Assembly (NCBI RefSeq): GCF_014851395.1
Contig: NW_024044681.1
Coordinates: forward strand, 22,569,036-22,633,035
Source of the DNA: Micropterus salmoides
Lineage: Eukaryota; Chordata; Actinopteri; Centrarchiformes; Centrarchidae
Direction: 5' to 3'
Length of the DNA: 64,000 nucleotides
This document shows, one piece after another, positions 46,271 through 57,959 of this stretch (position 1 is the stretch's first letter; each line of letters opens with the position of its first letter). The notes under the pieces are model-generated. The model did no database searches. It had not been told where the DNA came from and saw nothing but the letters and a program-made list of their open reading frames with translations. The translations under genes were made by a program, and so were the position numbers.

Positions 46271-49200
46271 CTACTGTGGATGACAAACTGCTAACTGGAA
46301 AGTTAGTGAGTAAGTTAGTAAGCTAAGTAAGTTAAGTACAGCATTTAAATTCAGTTGTAAGTTAATAGAGGTTGGGAGTTAACATATTTGGAAGCTACTT
46401 TATGAATAAATTTCTGCTGACATGTTTGTTATGTTTTGGTCTTAGGGGTCACTGACAACGTCTTGGTTGGAAAGGACAATCGTCTGTATGAAATGGGCAA
46501 AAGATCTCTCTGGTAAGAAAGTATTCAGATCCTTTTACTCAAGTAAAAGTACCAATACAGCAGCGTAAAGGTATGCCATTGCATTTAAAGGGGATGCATT
46601 ATAAATGAGTTATTTCAGTAAAATGTTTTTAATTGTCCAAAAAGTGTGTCAAAAGATTGCCCCGTCAGAGTTATATCTTATATATTATTGCATTATTATA
46701 ATTGATGTTTCATTTTGTAAGCAATGTTATATAGAGTGGGAGCGTCTAATTTTAAATACTTTATATATTGTTAGCTAGTTTTAATCTATAATGATGCATC
46801 ATATTTTGTATGTGAAATCTTAATCTGCAAAGTAACAAGTGACTATAAGTACTATATAGTGTGTATATATAAGTGGAATAATAATATAATAAGTACTAGT
46901 ACCTCTAAATTGCATTAAATACAGCACTTGAATACATATACTTAGTAACATTACACCACTGGGCATGCCCCACACCTTTTTCAACTCCCAGAAAAAAATT
47001 ACAGTATTGTACATAAGCATTTTTTTTTTTTTTTTAAACATGTCCTGCCCAGCAGCCTGGTATAGAGTATGATGAGCTGGATACCATATTGTGCCAGACA
47101 GATTTTACTTTAACAAGAGAGTATTAATATACTCCTTTGTCACCGGGCCGGACAGGGGGGCAAACACGGGGATAGGGGGGCACAAACAGGCAGCACAGAG
47201 AAAGGACAAGACCTGCAAGAGAAGGGGGATGGAAGGTGGGGACAACAGGGAATAGCAGACACATACATAATACATACATATAGATACATAAGCATATATA
47301 AGCACTTGTTGGATCAAGTCTGCCCCACTGTATGATTTGGGCTAAACTGTTCCCTTTTCTGTAATTTTCCCTCCGCAGTCTGATTGTGGATCTAATTTGC
47401 CGAGGCTGCCACTCTGTGCTTGGCATGGTTTACACATCCACGCCTAAGAACCTGGACCACAAGAGATTTACGTTCTGTTTCAATGTAGCAGACATCGACA
47501 GGTATGTTTAGGGCTTGGGCTATTAGTAAGATTGTTTAAAGACACATCAGTTTGCATTTGTTTAATTAATGTGATGTTGATGAATTTCTGAAGAAAGTGT
47601 AATGATCAAACATGACTGTGTAAGGTTGTACACCTGTGAAGTTATTTGAAAAGAATTTGAAAAGCATGCAGGTTCACCTTCGCTCGATTCAGTTGAAAAT
47701 AAGATGAGAGATGTGAAAAAAATACGGCTTCAACAAAAATGAATGCGATAAGATTCAGGTAGTGTTTATGTTTGGGACATTGTATTGTATCTCCTTACTT
47801 GTGCAGGTTTAAATGGTACGTATCACCCCTGTACTTGCATTAAACATCCTAATATTCTACTGTGAATCTTCTCCAGCTATGTGCTTGGTTCTGCAAGCCA
47901 GATGTTAGCAGCAGAGGGCCCCAAAGAGCAGCCGGTCACCCTCGAGTACAGAGGCATTGTTGAACAACAGCTGACAGAGGTAATTTACTGCTGCTGCTTT
48001 TCTTTGTCTGTGTTTTTTCAGATATTGCATTGCTGTGAGATAAAATGTTTCATCCGCTGAGCAGAATATCTACTCTAAAACTCACTGCAATGTGTGACCA
48101 TGACTTTTTCTCCCAACACAGGTAAAGTTAATCATTAAAATTGTGAAAACAAAATTATAAAAAACTATAGATCTGGAACATAGTGCCAGTTATGGCAGGG
48201 GTCCCTGTTCAGTTGTCGTGCTGACAGTGCTTTCACATTGATATTGAGCTGCTCTCGCTTATTGATTATCAATGCAGAGGTTGTACTACTGATGACATCA
48301 GCTTTGTTCTGGGAAGCCCTTGCTTCTGTGGCGGGCAGACGTTTATATCAGACATTACCTCATCTAGCCATGTCATCCCCTGCAAATTGATTTATTGTCA
48401 ATCCCACTTTAGATTAGATTAAAATAAAGAAGTATATTTCCTTTAAATGTCAGCCTCAACATCCATATTCATTTATTTTCATAATTTTCTATATATTTCA
48501 GTTTTGAATTATCTTCCTCTCTGTCACATCAGTTTTATTATTAATTAACATTATTGTTATTATGACAATCTAGAGGGTACTTACATTTTTCCCTGGAATA
48601 GTGAAGTGATTCCCAAAGTTCTTCCAAATCATCCTTTGTTAAAAAATATCAGTGAAACTGCAGATTGGCCAGTAGGTGGTGATAGTGTGCATGAGTACCT
48701 GCCAGCCCTCCCACACACTTGCACCAAGGACAATAGATGTGCAGGAAGCATGTTGAGGAATCTTTGCTAGTGGAAAAACATGTTTTGATCATGAAGTGTC
48801 TTTGTCACTTTAGCTGGATGTAGTGAGGTATTTTATTTTTGCTTGGCAATGGAATTCCCTGCAGGTGACAACTGACTAATTATGTTATGAGATGTTTTTC
48901 TACGCAAGAGTAAATTTAAAAAGGTTATGCTGCTTCTAAGACAAAAAAAAAACAAAACATTGCACGAGCATTAGATGTGTTTTCAAGCCCTTATGGAGGG
49001 TTCATGTTTGTGTTTAGTGTTGTACTTTGTGTGCTAACACATTACACTCACATTACTCTGCCTGTGACTCCGATAGTTTATCTTATCTCTTATGTTCAAT
49101 AGTTGTGACTTTCCAAAATAAATCAACCATTTAGTTCATCTCATGCAATGTTACCGCTGGGCCCATAAGGGCGCCGTATAATGAAATGTACAGGCTTACC

Positions 49201-50715
49201 TCATATTCCCTTTGGTTAATATGTAGGTTACCACTTAAATCCATCTTGTCGTTGACTGTGTTTAGTCCCCATGTGAGTAGGCTGAAGATTAATCTGGCTA
49301 TAGCTACGCATTGATTGCATTAATTTTAGCTGGTTTTATAGCCATCTATTCATTGTTAACCGTTGGCGCATTGTAACAAGATTATAAAGGCCTTTGCGTG
49401 CCTTCTGTCATCATGTCTGTCAGCATAAACATGAAGGCTTTTTTACTGACAACTACTACTTTCATTTCTTCCCATCTGCGTTGTGGTTAAATTTGTGTCC
49501 AAAGCTGTTATGCCAGACTGTTTTCTTGTCAAAGTATACAGTAACATTTTCACTATGGTATGTAAACAGCTTTTTCCTACGCAAACCCCTGTAGGTATCG
49601 AAATTCAATACTTTTTGATTCCCAATAACAGTTTCCAAGACGTATCGCAATAAAAGACGTATCGCAAGCTGCTGATCAAATAGTTTCTTATTTTTTCAGC
49701 TTTTTTTTTAAAGATTAATCAATTAATCTGAAAAAAATGGTTTTGTAGAAAAACTTTTCTTCTTGTTGAAGCCAGGGTATGTAATGTGTAACGAAACCAG
49801 CAAGAGAAAGCTAGATTTTTGAAAGTATCCAACTGAAAAAAAATCTCATCCCCCAACCTTCAGGCCTCGCTCCAACGCCACTCACAGGTGCGTGCAAGCA
49901 GGCGGTTAGGCCAGGTATTTATTACAGTCTTGTGACAGCCACAGATACAGGATTGATTTCATTTTTGTGTCAGCAGAGCATTTGATTTATTGATTCCTGT
50001 GAAACAATATAATATAACATGCCTCTGAAATAAATTGCCTACAGTTGCATTAAAGGAAGGTTTTGCTCCAGTTGCAGTATAGTTACAAGTCGTATATCAT
50101 CGCTAGTAATCAAATTTTAAATGATACCCAGCCCCACACTCAAGTGTTCTCTGTCCTCAGCTTTACTGTATATGATGAAGGTGCTTGTCGCCCCTGCCGC
50201 CATAGTTAATGTATTCTGTCTGTCTGACTGACTGTTAGACACTTGTTTGGGTTTTTCATCTTGTACACTCACAGACCTGTCTCCCCCTGCCCTCCCACTC
50301 TCCCTCCCCTCTTTACACCCACCCATCCCTGACCATTTACCCTCTGGGTTTTGTCATTCTCCCTCCCTCTCTCCCTTTTTTAAATTATCTTTACTCCTCC
50401 CGTCTTTCTTCCTCACTGCTTCCTGCTGTTCCCGTCATTTCCCACCTGTCCATTTTCTCCTTCGCTTCTTCCCCATTCTCACTCTTTCATATCCTTCATC
50501 CTCCACCCTTTGCTATTCCACCCTCACTCTTGACTCATTTTTCTGCCCTTGCTGTTAATCTTCATATCCCGAACTTCGCACCTTTCAAAACTTTACCCTT
50601 CAATCTTGCCTGACCCCCCCCCCCCCATCTTTCCCAGATGAAAATGCTGGTGATGTCCATGGCACATAGGCTGGAAGAGATCGAAGCTGGCCTTCAGGAG
50701 GGATGTGAGGCATGA
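45764..50715 (+). CDS. mis18a: Protein Mis18-alpha, complete
   Basis: Subunit of the Mis18 complex, which licenses centromeres for CENP-A deposition after mitosis. Five exons: 45764-45998, 46446-46512, 47379-47501, 47877-47979, 50638-50715. They total 606 nt, giving 201 residues (human 233, longer mainly at the N-terminus). The Mis18/Yippee-like fold carries two CXXC zinc-binding pairs: C52-C55 (ICGKC) and C108-C111 (ICRGC). A helix at about 172-199 (EMKMLVMSMAHRLEEIEAGL) matches the C-terminal coiled coil used for oligomerisation with MIS18B and M18BP1. An acidic patch (EEDEDSDDG) precedes the fold. The first ATG, in the only long open exon, is taken as the start. The last intron is 2.7 kb, and its acceptor directly follows a 13-C run. 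Divergent from haus1, convergent with hunk. Confidence 0.95.
46204..46268. repeat. (AT)n microsatellite in mis18a intron 1
   Basis: About 32 uninterrupted AT units. Likely polymorphic. Confidence 0.95.
49770..49990. repeat. Interspersed repeat copy, family A, in mis18a intron
   Basis: Shares gccagggtat and, in opposite orientation, the caagaga(g/a)agctaga block with the copy at 3983-4310. Ends near ggcggttaggccaggtattt. Class not assigned. Confidence 0.4.
50614..50637 (+). promoter_or_regulatory. mis18a: mis18a last-exon acceptor with poly-C13 tract
   Basis: Thirteen C (50614-50626), then atctttcccag. The C run serves as the polypyrimidine tract. C-runs favour PCBP/hnRNP K binding over U2AF, so splicing efficiency may be unusual. 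Inferred. Confidence 0.5.
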
Positions 50716-51498
50716 CAGTGATGGACGCCAACTTGTCTGGGTGGGTGCTTTGTACAGGTGTTTAACATGAGGAGGATTTAGTGTCCTCATTCCTCGCAGT
50801 TACCTTTTTACATTAACACTTCCTACTCTAAGTTTCATCTCATCCATATTCCCTTAGTTACACGCTTTGTGCTAGCCTCACCTTCTGCACAAGCAACCAC
50901 ACACACACACACAGCTTCTACGCTTTGTCCTGATTACCGTTGGTGAAACAAAGACTGGCTGCGCATGTAATCAATCATGTTGTCAGCTCGGCTCCTGTGG
51001 CTCACGGCACCATCTTCTCTGTATGTGTCAGGGCAGAGTGAACGGACGCCATGAGCCGAACGTTTATTTGTGCAGGACTTCATCAGGCAGGCTGCTCACT
51101 CAGCACAATGCCATATTGATCTGGCCACCCAAGGCCACACACACACACACTTTCTTTGTTCTCTTCCTCAAGCATGGAGCCTTGAAGCATTGATAGATAT
51201 GTGCTTTTCATTGCCATGTTGTGGCCAGAATTGAATAACATTTGAGGAATTTGTATTAAAACAAGGTTTTTACATTCTTCCCAAACTCTTTTCTAATATT
51301 GTCTGTCATCACATTATTGGATGATTTTTAACTTGGGAATCATCCAAAGACTTCTGTGTTTTCTCAAATATTGCCAGAATTGCTAGGACTGATTTGCATC
51401 CATTAAGTTGTTATCACATTGGCTAATTATTGGTTTGTTTATATTTGTTTTGTTTGCTCACAGTTGTACAAGCTTGTTATGTCTTATTGTCTTGGTGT

Positions 51499-51504
51499 AA
51501 TAAA
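51499..51504 (+). terminator. mis18a: Candidate poly(A) signal of mis18a
   Basis: AATAAA 784 nt after the stop codon, followed by gtattctgttgttttc, a GT-rich downstream element. Confidence 0.5.
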
Positions 51505-51519
51505 GTATTCTGTTGTTTT

Positions 51520-54500
51520 CAATATTGAAATTATTATTTTTTTTTAATTCAGTATTGTCAGTTTTATGTAAATGATTCAATCAAAGACAACTTAACACTG
51601 TTGGGATAATCTTTTTAAATGTTTCTTTTTCTTTGTCTTTGTGCAGTAAGATTGTAGGGGATCAGTGGCTCATCCTGCTTTGTCTAATTAGAAGCATTTC
51701 TTGGATTTAAGAGTTAAACGACAAGTTAAAGGTCTTTGGTGGTGATTATATATTAAAGGCAGAGTGTTTGTTTACCATCTGACCTCTAATGTGCCTAGCA
51801 ACACTTTCTACCAAGGCGGGAAAGCTGCTACAAGCTGTACCGCTTGCCCTCCCTCATCCACGAGGTTTCATCAGCCTCACAGAACAACAACAGTTAGAAA
51901 TGGCCAACCAGCACGCTGTATCCAAGGGCAGGTTGCGATGGCAACTGAGAGCACGTGCTACGCTGAGTGCCTGTTGCCATCTCGTCATCGTGTTCACTGC
52001 CAGCCAGCTCGCTGGCCGGTGCGCCTGTCAACAGACGTTATCCCCCGCTCATGCTCAGACACATACACGGGGGAGGAGTCCTGAATGAACCCCCCACCTC
52101 CCTCCACCCTAATCTCTGTGTGATGTTTTTCTCTCTGCCAACCCCACCCATGCACCATCCTTCTCCACCCCCCTCCCTCAACTGTTGGGGGAAACAAGTC
52201 ATAACAACAACAACAACAAACAAGCCGCGTGTTTTTTTGTTGTTTCTGGTGGTGGGGTTGGTGGTGTTGTCTTCATTCAGTCCTCGCTTAAGGATGAGGT
52301 GCCTGCGTGCATCCAACACAGAGAATGGATGATGCAAGCTGGCCGGCCAGTCCGCTGTCCAGATGTGTGCTGTTACGCCCTGTAACAGGCTCGTTTTGGA
52401 GAATATGTCTCCGTTTGTTGGTTATTCCATTCAGACCAATAAAAGCTCAAGGGCTAGTAGCTGTGTTTGCAGTGAGTGTCACTGCGTATGGCTCACTGAA
52501 CGGCCTCTGAACTCATTTAGCTGTTTTATATATAGACATAGTGTTGCTGGATGCATTGCACTGCCGAGTGCAATTATTGCACCGGTTTCACCCCATTCAC
52601 CCCTTTAAGTCTCAACCAATCACCGCCAACCAAGAGCAACATAGAAACACACAAATGCATCAGTCAGTACATCTACACACATTCTGCAAGCACTCGGGGA
52701 CAAAGGATGAATAATGTAGAGGTAGTGTCTGAGTGAAAGTCGCCTCCCCTTCTTTTTACCTTCCCTAAGCAATAAGGAAGGAATGTTGCCATGGAGGCAA
52801 TGAAGCCTCTGCACACCGTCAGCCAATTACAGTCTTCCCTGTGTGAAACATCGGACCAATGGCTGCTCGAACTGATGCTGCTGTTGCCACAGACACTGAA
52901 ATCCTATTGGCTGAGCTCTGCTCTTTGATTGAATTTCTGATCTTGTTTTTGAGAGAAAACATATCTCAAGGAGTGCCACCTGTGTGCCAACTTATAAAAT
53001 ATGTTGGGTCTTTCTGAAATGAAAATGATTTTTTGTAAGAAGGAAATTGTTTCTTTTTTAGGGGTTTAATAGACCTAAATTCAGTGCCAGCTTTGGTTCT
53101 GTAACTATGTGAGCAATGAAGAAAATAAATGTTTTTGTTTTTTTCTGGCACTACATTCTGAGGTGTATGTGCCTGGGGTTTTGTAAACTAAAAGGTGAAA
53201 ATACCTCATTTTAATAATCACAATTATTATCAGCACTTTTTTCCTTTCATTTAATTGCACATTTCTGCCTTCCCATCACAATATTTGGTTCCCCCCCTGA
53301 CAAAAGAACCACACCCCACCAGTTGCTATTTGCTGGTTTATGACGAATTCCTGGTTTAACTCTTGATTTTCCACAGCACTTATGTCACATTGTGTTCCAT
53401 AACAGTGTCATTTAGTTATGTTATCTGCGCTGTGCAAGTCAAATTTCAGCAAGTAAATTCAAATATTATTCTTTGTTAACATACATTTATTTACATGGTG
53501 CATTTATGTAAATCCCAATATATTGTATGTAATAGAGTATTCCAGAACAAATGTTTAACTTTGTTTATTTCTGTTTGAAAATATGTTAAAAATGATAAAA
53601 CATATCAACTATAAACAAACTATCCACTTTAACTAAAAAGACCCTTTGTCTGGTAGAGAACCCAACTGAACTTTTGATTTAGTTCATCGCAGCTACGGAT
53701 TTCCTCACGTGGTTGGTTGCTTGACATATGTTTCACCAAAATCTTAGATCTAAAGTCATTACGACAGTCTGGTCTCATCTTTGTCTTTGAGTCAGTCAGA
53801 CAGACTAGATGGAAGGTCAATTAGTAAACCCCTTCATCTGGGAGGTTAAATTTCCCAAGTTAATCTTAAGAATCAGTGTGAGATGATCTTGGAGTCAAGA
53901 GCATTTGGGAAACAGTTATGTTTTTTACTGACCGCACCTCTGTGGCGAAAGCGTGAAATCTCCGATAAGCCACAGCCTTCTCATTTCATTAATCACCTTC
54001 ATCTGTGTCTGGGATCCAACTGGATAGCCGTCCAGTCAGAGACCCGTCTAACGGAATAACCCAAATCCCCTCTGAGTGCTCAAAGGCTCCTACTTCATTA
54101 GAAACATCTGCTTGTTTATTTCCCCACCATGTCTTTGTGTACGCCGGTATCTGCCAGGTCCCTAATGTGTCTCACTCTCTCCTCCTCGTCCTCTGCATGT
54201 GTGAGAGCTGCTGAGGAAGGCAGTACTGGTCTGTGAGGTTGAACCAGGATGCTCAGGTTGTTTGTGTATGAGTGCGTGGGGCGGGCTTGCACATCCCTAA
54301 TGTTCTGTCACTGTGTAGCAGGTTAGTCGTCCGTTTCCTTCAGACACAAAGACTCATCCTGTTGCCAGTGACACCCTGGTGTGAGTGTGAGTCTGTCTGT
54401 GCGTATATGTGACGAGAAGGGGGCTGAAAACGGGATTAGTGTCATCAGGATCTAAGCCCGAACAGATTGACAGAAACAAAGTCCTGCTTTACACTAAGTG

Positions 54501-56775
54501 GTCAGTTTGGCCTCACATTAAAAGTGATTTGAATATTAAGACATGATTTTTGTGCGGTCAAAGTCTCTGATGGACGTTTATAAGTGCCATTGGTCAGGTT
54601 ATCAGATATTGAATGCCGATAGAGCGCACACAGAAGAGATTGGCTGTTAAATGTTTTGAAATTTGGAAGGAGAGCCAACTTGTCTCCAGGGTGTGACATA
54701 TGTGTGCTCTCAAGGCAAATTCTCTCTTCAATCTCAACCTCAAGGGTGTGTCAAGATGTGTCAAGATGTGTCAGTGTGTGTCAAGATGTATGGCATAAGA
54801 AATATTAATAGATCAAAATATTTTGTCCAGGCTTGAAAAATCACCCATCAAGCATGTTAATCCGGCATCCCACTTATTTCATAAATCATTCCTGGAGAAA
54901 TCTGACATACTGCTTCATTTTGTTTTGGACAATTATAATAATAGTTTGTCACGATTCACAATATTAATATTCCCCTGATATGATTATGATGAAAAATATA
55001 AATTTAATGCTGCCTCTGCTGGGACAATGGGCTGGATGTTTGTTTTTAATTTGACCCGTTTACACACAGATTAACATTGAAATAATCTGTGCGTCAAGGA
55101 AAATGATTTTTTTTGTCTTTATCTCGTCATTGTGAATGTCTTCCAGTAATGCTTCCTGAGGTTATACATAGATTAACAACCTGCCTCCAAATTCATAATC
55201 TCTAAAAGGCGGGCTAAGGCTGCAATTTTTTCATACATTTTCATTATTTGTTTGTTACATTTTATAAATAATAGTTTAATCTACCAAATCTGTAAAAGCA
55301 GTGAAAATGTCACAGTTTTATTTCCGCAGCTCAAAACCCAAAGGAATGAGATTTACATTGATATCAAACAGAGAAATGCAGAAAATCTTCATATTCGAGA
55401 AGGTATTGTTTTACATTTTTGCTTAAATTAATTTATCACATCTAAAATTCCCCATCACTATCCCTCACCTATCTGATGTGTTTCTTAAAACATAATCATC
55501 ACATGAGGTGGCTTTCTATGAGCCTCGCACTGTAGTAATCATATAAGTAATTCATATGTTGGGTGTGTGACACAACAGGTGTCACCAGAGCAGTACTGAA
55601 CACTTGGCTACAGCTGACACCTGTACATGTCCTGTACACTATCCTTTCGCTCAGCGCTTTGAATAAGTCGGAGTATTCATGGCCTCAGCCGGACTGCCTG
55701 CGGATTTTGACTAACTGTCCTTGATAAACAAAAGGCTCCGGCTCTAATGCATTTCAGAGCCACTCTTGCCCCTCAGCTTTTTTTATCAGCTTAGCCACGC
55801 CGATTTAATCGGCCGCTCCTGTTTGTGTTGTCCTGTGTGTGTTTGTCTCAGAGCTCTGGTGATCCCCCTTTGTCTCGTCAGGGCAGTGTCACCCAAAGAG
55901 GTTTATGATGGGGGCGCGGGAGCCACAGCTGAGTAGATTAGTGTCTATAGTGTGTGTGTGTGTGTGTGTGAAAAAGGAGGGGTTGTGATATGTGCATGTC
56001 AGTCCTAAGGATCCTTCAGCTGTTGCAAGGGCGTGTTTTTCTTTTTTTTTTTCCTAGCACAGGTGTCCCGTGGGAAATGAATATGGTATGTGAGACAAGT
56101 GGCACATTGAGGTTGTAAAGCAACATAGGCCCTTCCATAGCAGAGAGGCCACTCTTCATTAAGTGGAGCGGAGAGCTTTAGGAATACATTATATGCCTCA
56201 GGCTCTGTTTAAATTCTACATAACTGAACAAGAAATTTGGATTCTGTGGAATTACTTATGTAATTATTGTAATTTTAGTGTATTAATTCTGTTTTCTTAG
56301 CTATTTTTAAAAAGTCATATATTGTCATGATGTGCACAAATGAAACCAGACAGTAAGCAGGTGCATTTGAAAGACCAGACAGACACATAATGGTTTCAGT
56401 ATAAATATTTAAAATACTTTATACAGCATAGAAATCTCTTGACACTCAAACAAAACCATCCGTTACAAAATCTTACAAAAGACCCACCCCCGAGTCTGTG
56501 TCAATCTCAGTATCAACCAGGAAAAAAAAGCTACAAAGACGTTAATTTCAAACGTTGACTTTACAGTTCGACTTGTGAAACATTGCATGCAACTTTTCCT
56601 TTGGACAGGAAGAGAGATCTACAGAATCTTAACAGTGAGGAGCCTCATGTGCCTGTGGAAGCCTTTTCTGTAGAGTCAACTCGTTTTATGAAGCAACTAA
56701 CGTGTGAGAATGTTGGCTCAACAAACATTTTAGAATCCCGTCGAACAGAGGCGACAGGAACGCAGGAGTCGTACT
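51520..56775. other. Gene-free region between mis18a and hunk
   Basis: 5.3 kb without a recognisable gene. Open frames around 51764-52610 are mutually overlapping and have no family similarity. Contents seen: five CCAAT or ATTGG boxes at 52436-52910, a short tandem repeat at 54744-54790, a GC-richer block at 55640-55940 containing a 15-bp inverted repeat, and a GT run near 55950-55970. Mammals also carry non-coding transcripts near HUNK, so an lncRNA is possible but not shown. Confidence 0.5.
54744..54790. repeat. Short tandem repeat
   Basis: Four near copies of a unit like gtgtcaagat, one of them altered. Confidence 0.8.
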
Positions 56776-56781
56776 TTTATT
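56776..56781 (-). terminator. hunk: Candidate poly(A) signal of hunk
   Basis: First AATAAA on the minus strand after the hunk stop. It implies a 3' UTR of about 1.2 kb (56760-57959), in which no other feature was seen. Confidence 0.4.
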
Positions 56782-57959
56782 TACAAGCACAATTTTCACA
56801 TTACTCTCAGAGAGCTCTTGGCAAACACTTGTCATGGCGGTTAACACTTAAGACTAAACTACAGCATTAAGACAAAAGGAAGTGAATAATTTTTATGGTT
56901 GTTTCGTGATCCTAGTAGCAGTTCATCCCACCATCATACCCTCAGCCTGTGGCGAGGTTGATCAGTTTCATAAGGCTTTTAATGCTCTATATTTTCTTCT
57001 TTTTTTTGTTTTCCAAAACTGACTGTGAACAGGTATATCCTCCTGTGAGAAAGTCAGAACTAAGACTCTTACAGTTGCCCTGTGGTTTGTAGAGGTGATG
57101 TAACACTTGTATATAAAAAGTTCTAGCCATGAATTATTATCAGTGTTGAGTGGTAGTTTATGATAAACTATAAAAAGTGACATTTTGACTCCACCTACTT
57201 CTGTTTCGGTGTTGCTTCTAATGGCACTAATGTTCAGACACTGCAACACTGTGGCAAAATCCACACAAGCGTGTCACAATCGACTGCCGTTATACATTAA
57301 TGTATGAATAATGCAGTGAGGTAAAAGATGGTAAACACCATTGTTACTACAGGTTTTGGTTGTTTAAGAATAGTGCAGTGCGCTTCTTCATCTAGTCGGC
57401 AGTGAAGATACAGTGCCTGTGGCTGTCTTACAGAGTTTTCACAGAGACACAACATTTAAACAAGTAATTAGGGATAGGGGCTGGGTCTGTTAGCTGGTGT
57501 GAATCAGTATGTGGCTCAATTAGTAACCAGGTACAGCAATATTACATAAGAGAGTATCTCTTAACTAAATCTATAATACAGTGTTTTTTTTGTGTGTGTG
57601 TGTACACCTTGTTGGCAAGGCCCATATTACATGATGTCCCATGTCCACTCTGTATCTAGGACACAGCGAGGTTTAGTCATTGCTGAGGGATCCGTTTCAA
57701 ATCTCATCTTCTCATCTTCCCTCTTATTACATAGTGAGATCTTTAAGAAGAGACAACTAGTTTTGAAAACCCTTTTGTTTTCTTAATTTTTAGGTTTTTT
57801 TATATGATCAAGTCTGTTCTGAAAAGTGGCTCAGTCGCAATAAAGGGACAGTTCACAGTTTAAAAGGCCGCTCTGGAAGACCTCTCCAACTTTAACAAAA
57901 TGTTGAGAGGGGCCTCGAGTTCAGTCTGTCTCTCTTTCATTTTCTTTGTCTTGTATCCC

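Larger units (their letters stand above)
47980..50637 (+). other. mis18a: mis18a last intron, 2.7 kb
   Basis: Holds a repeat copy at 49770-49990 and a long C/T-rich stretch at about 50275-50540 (the open frame 50247-50558 is just this low-complexity pyrimidine tract). The rest, including an AT-rich core, has nothing recognisable. Confidence 0.6.

Noticed and set aside
50247..50558. 103-codon open frame in a mis18a intron
   Set aside because: It is a C/T-rich low-complexity tract. Ser/Pro/Leu content reflects composition only.
51764..52610. Group of overlapping open frames after mis18a
   Set aside because: They overlap in several frames on both strands, with none favoured by codon pattern, motifs or splice sites.
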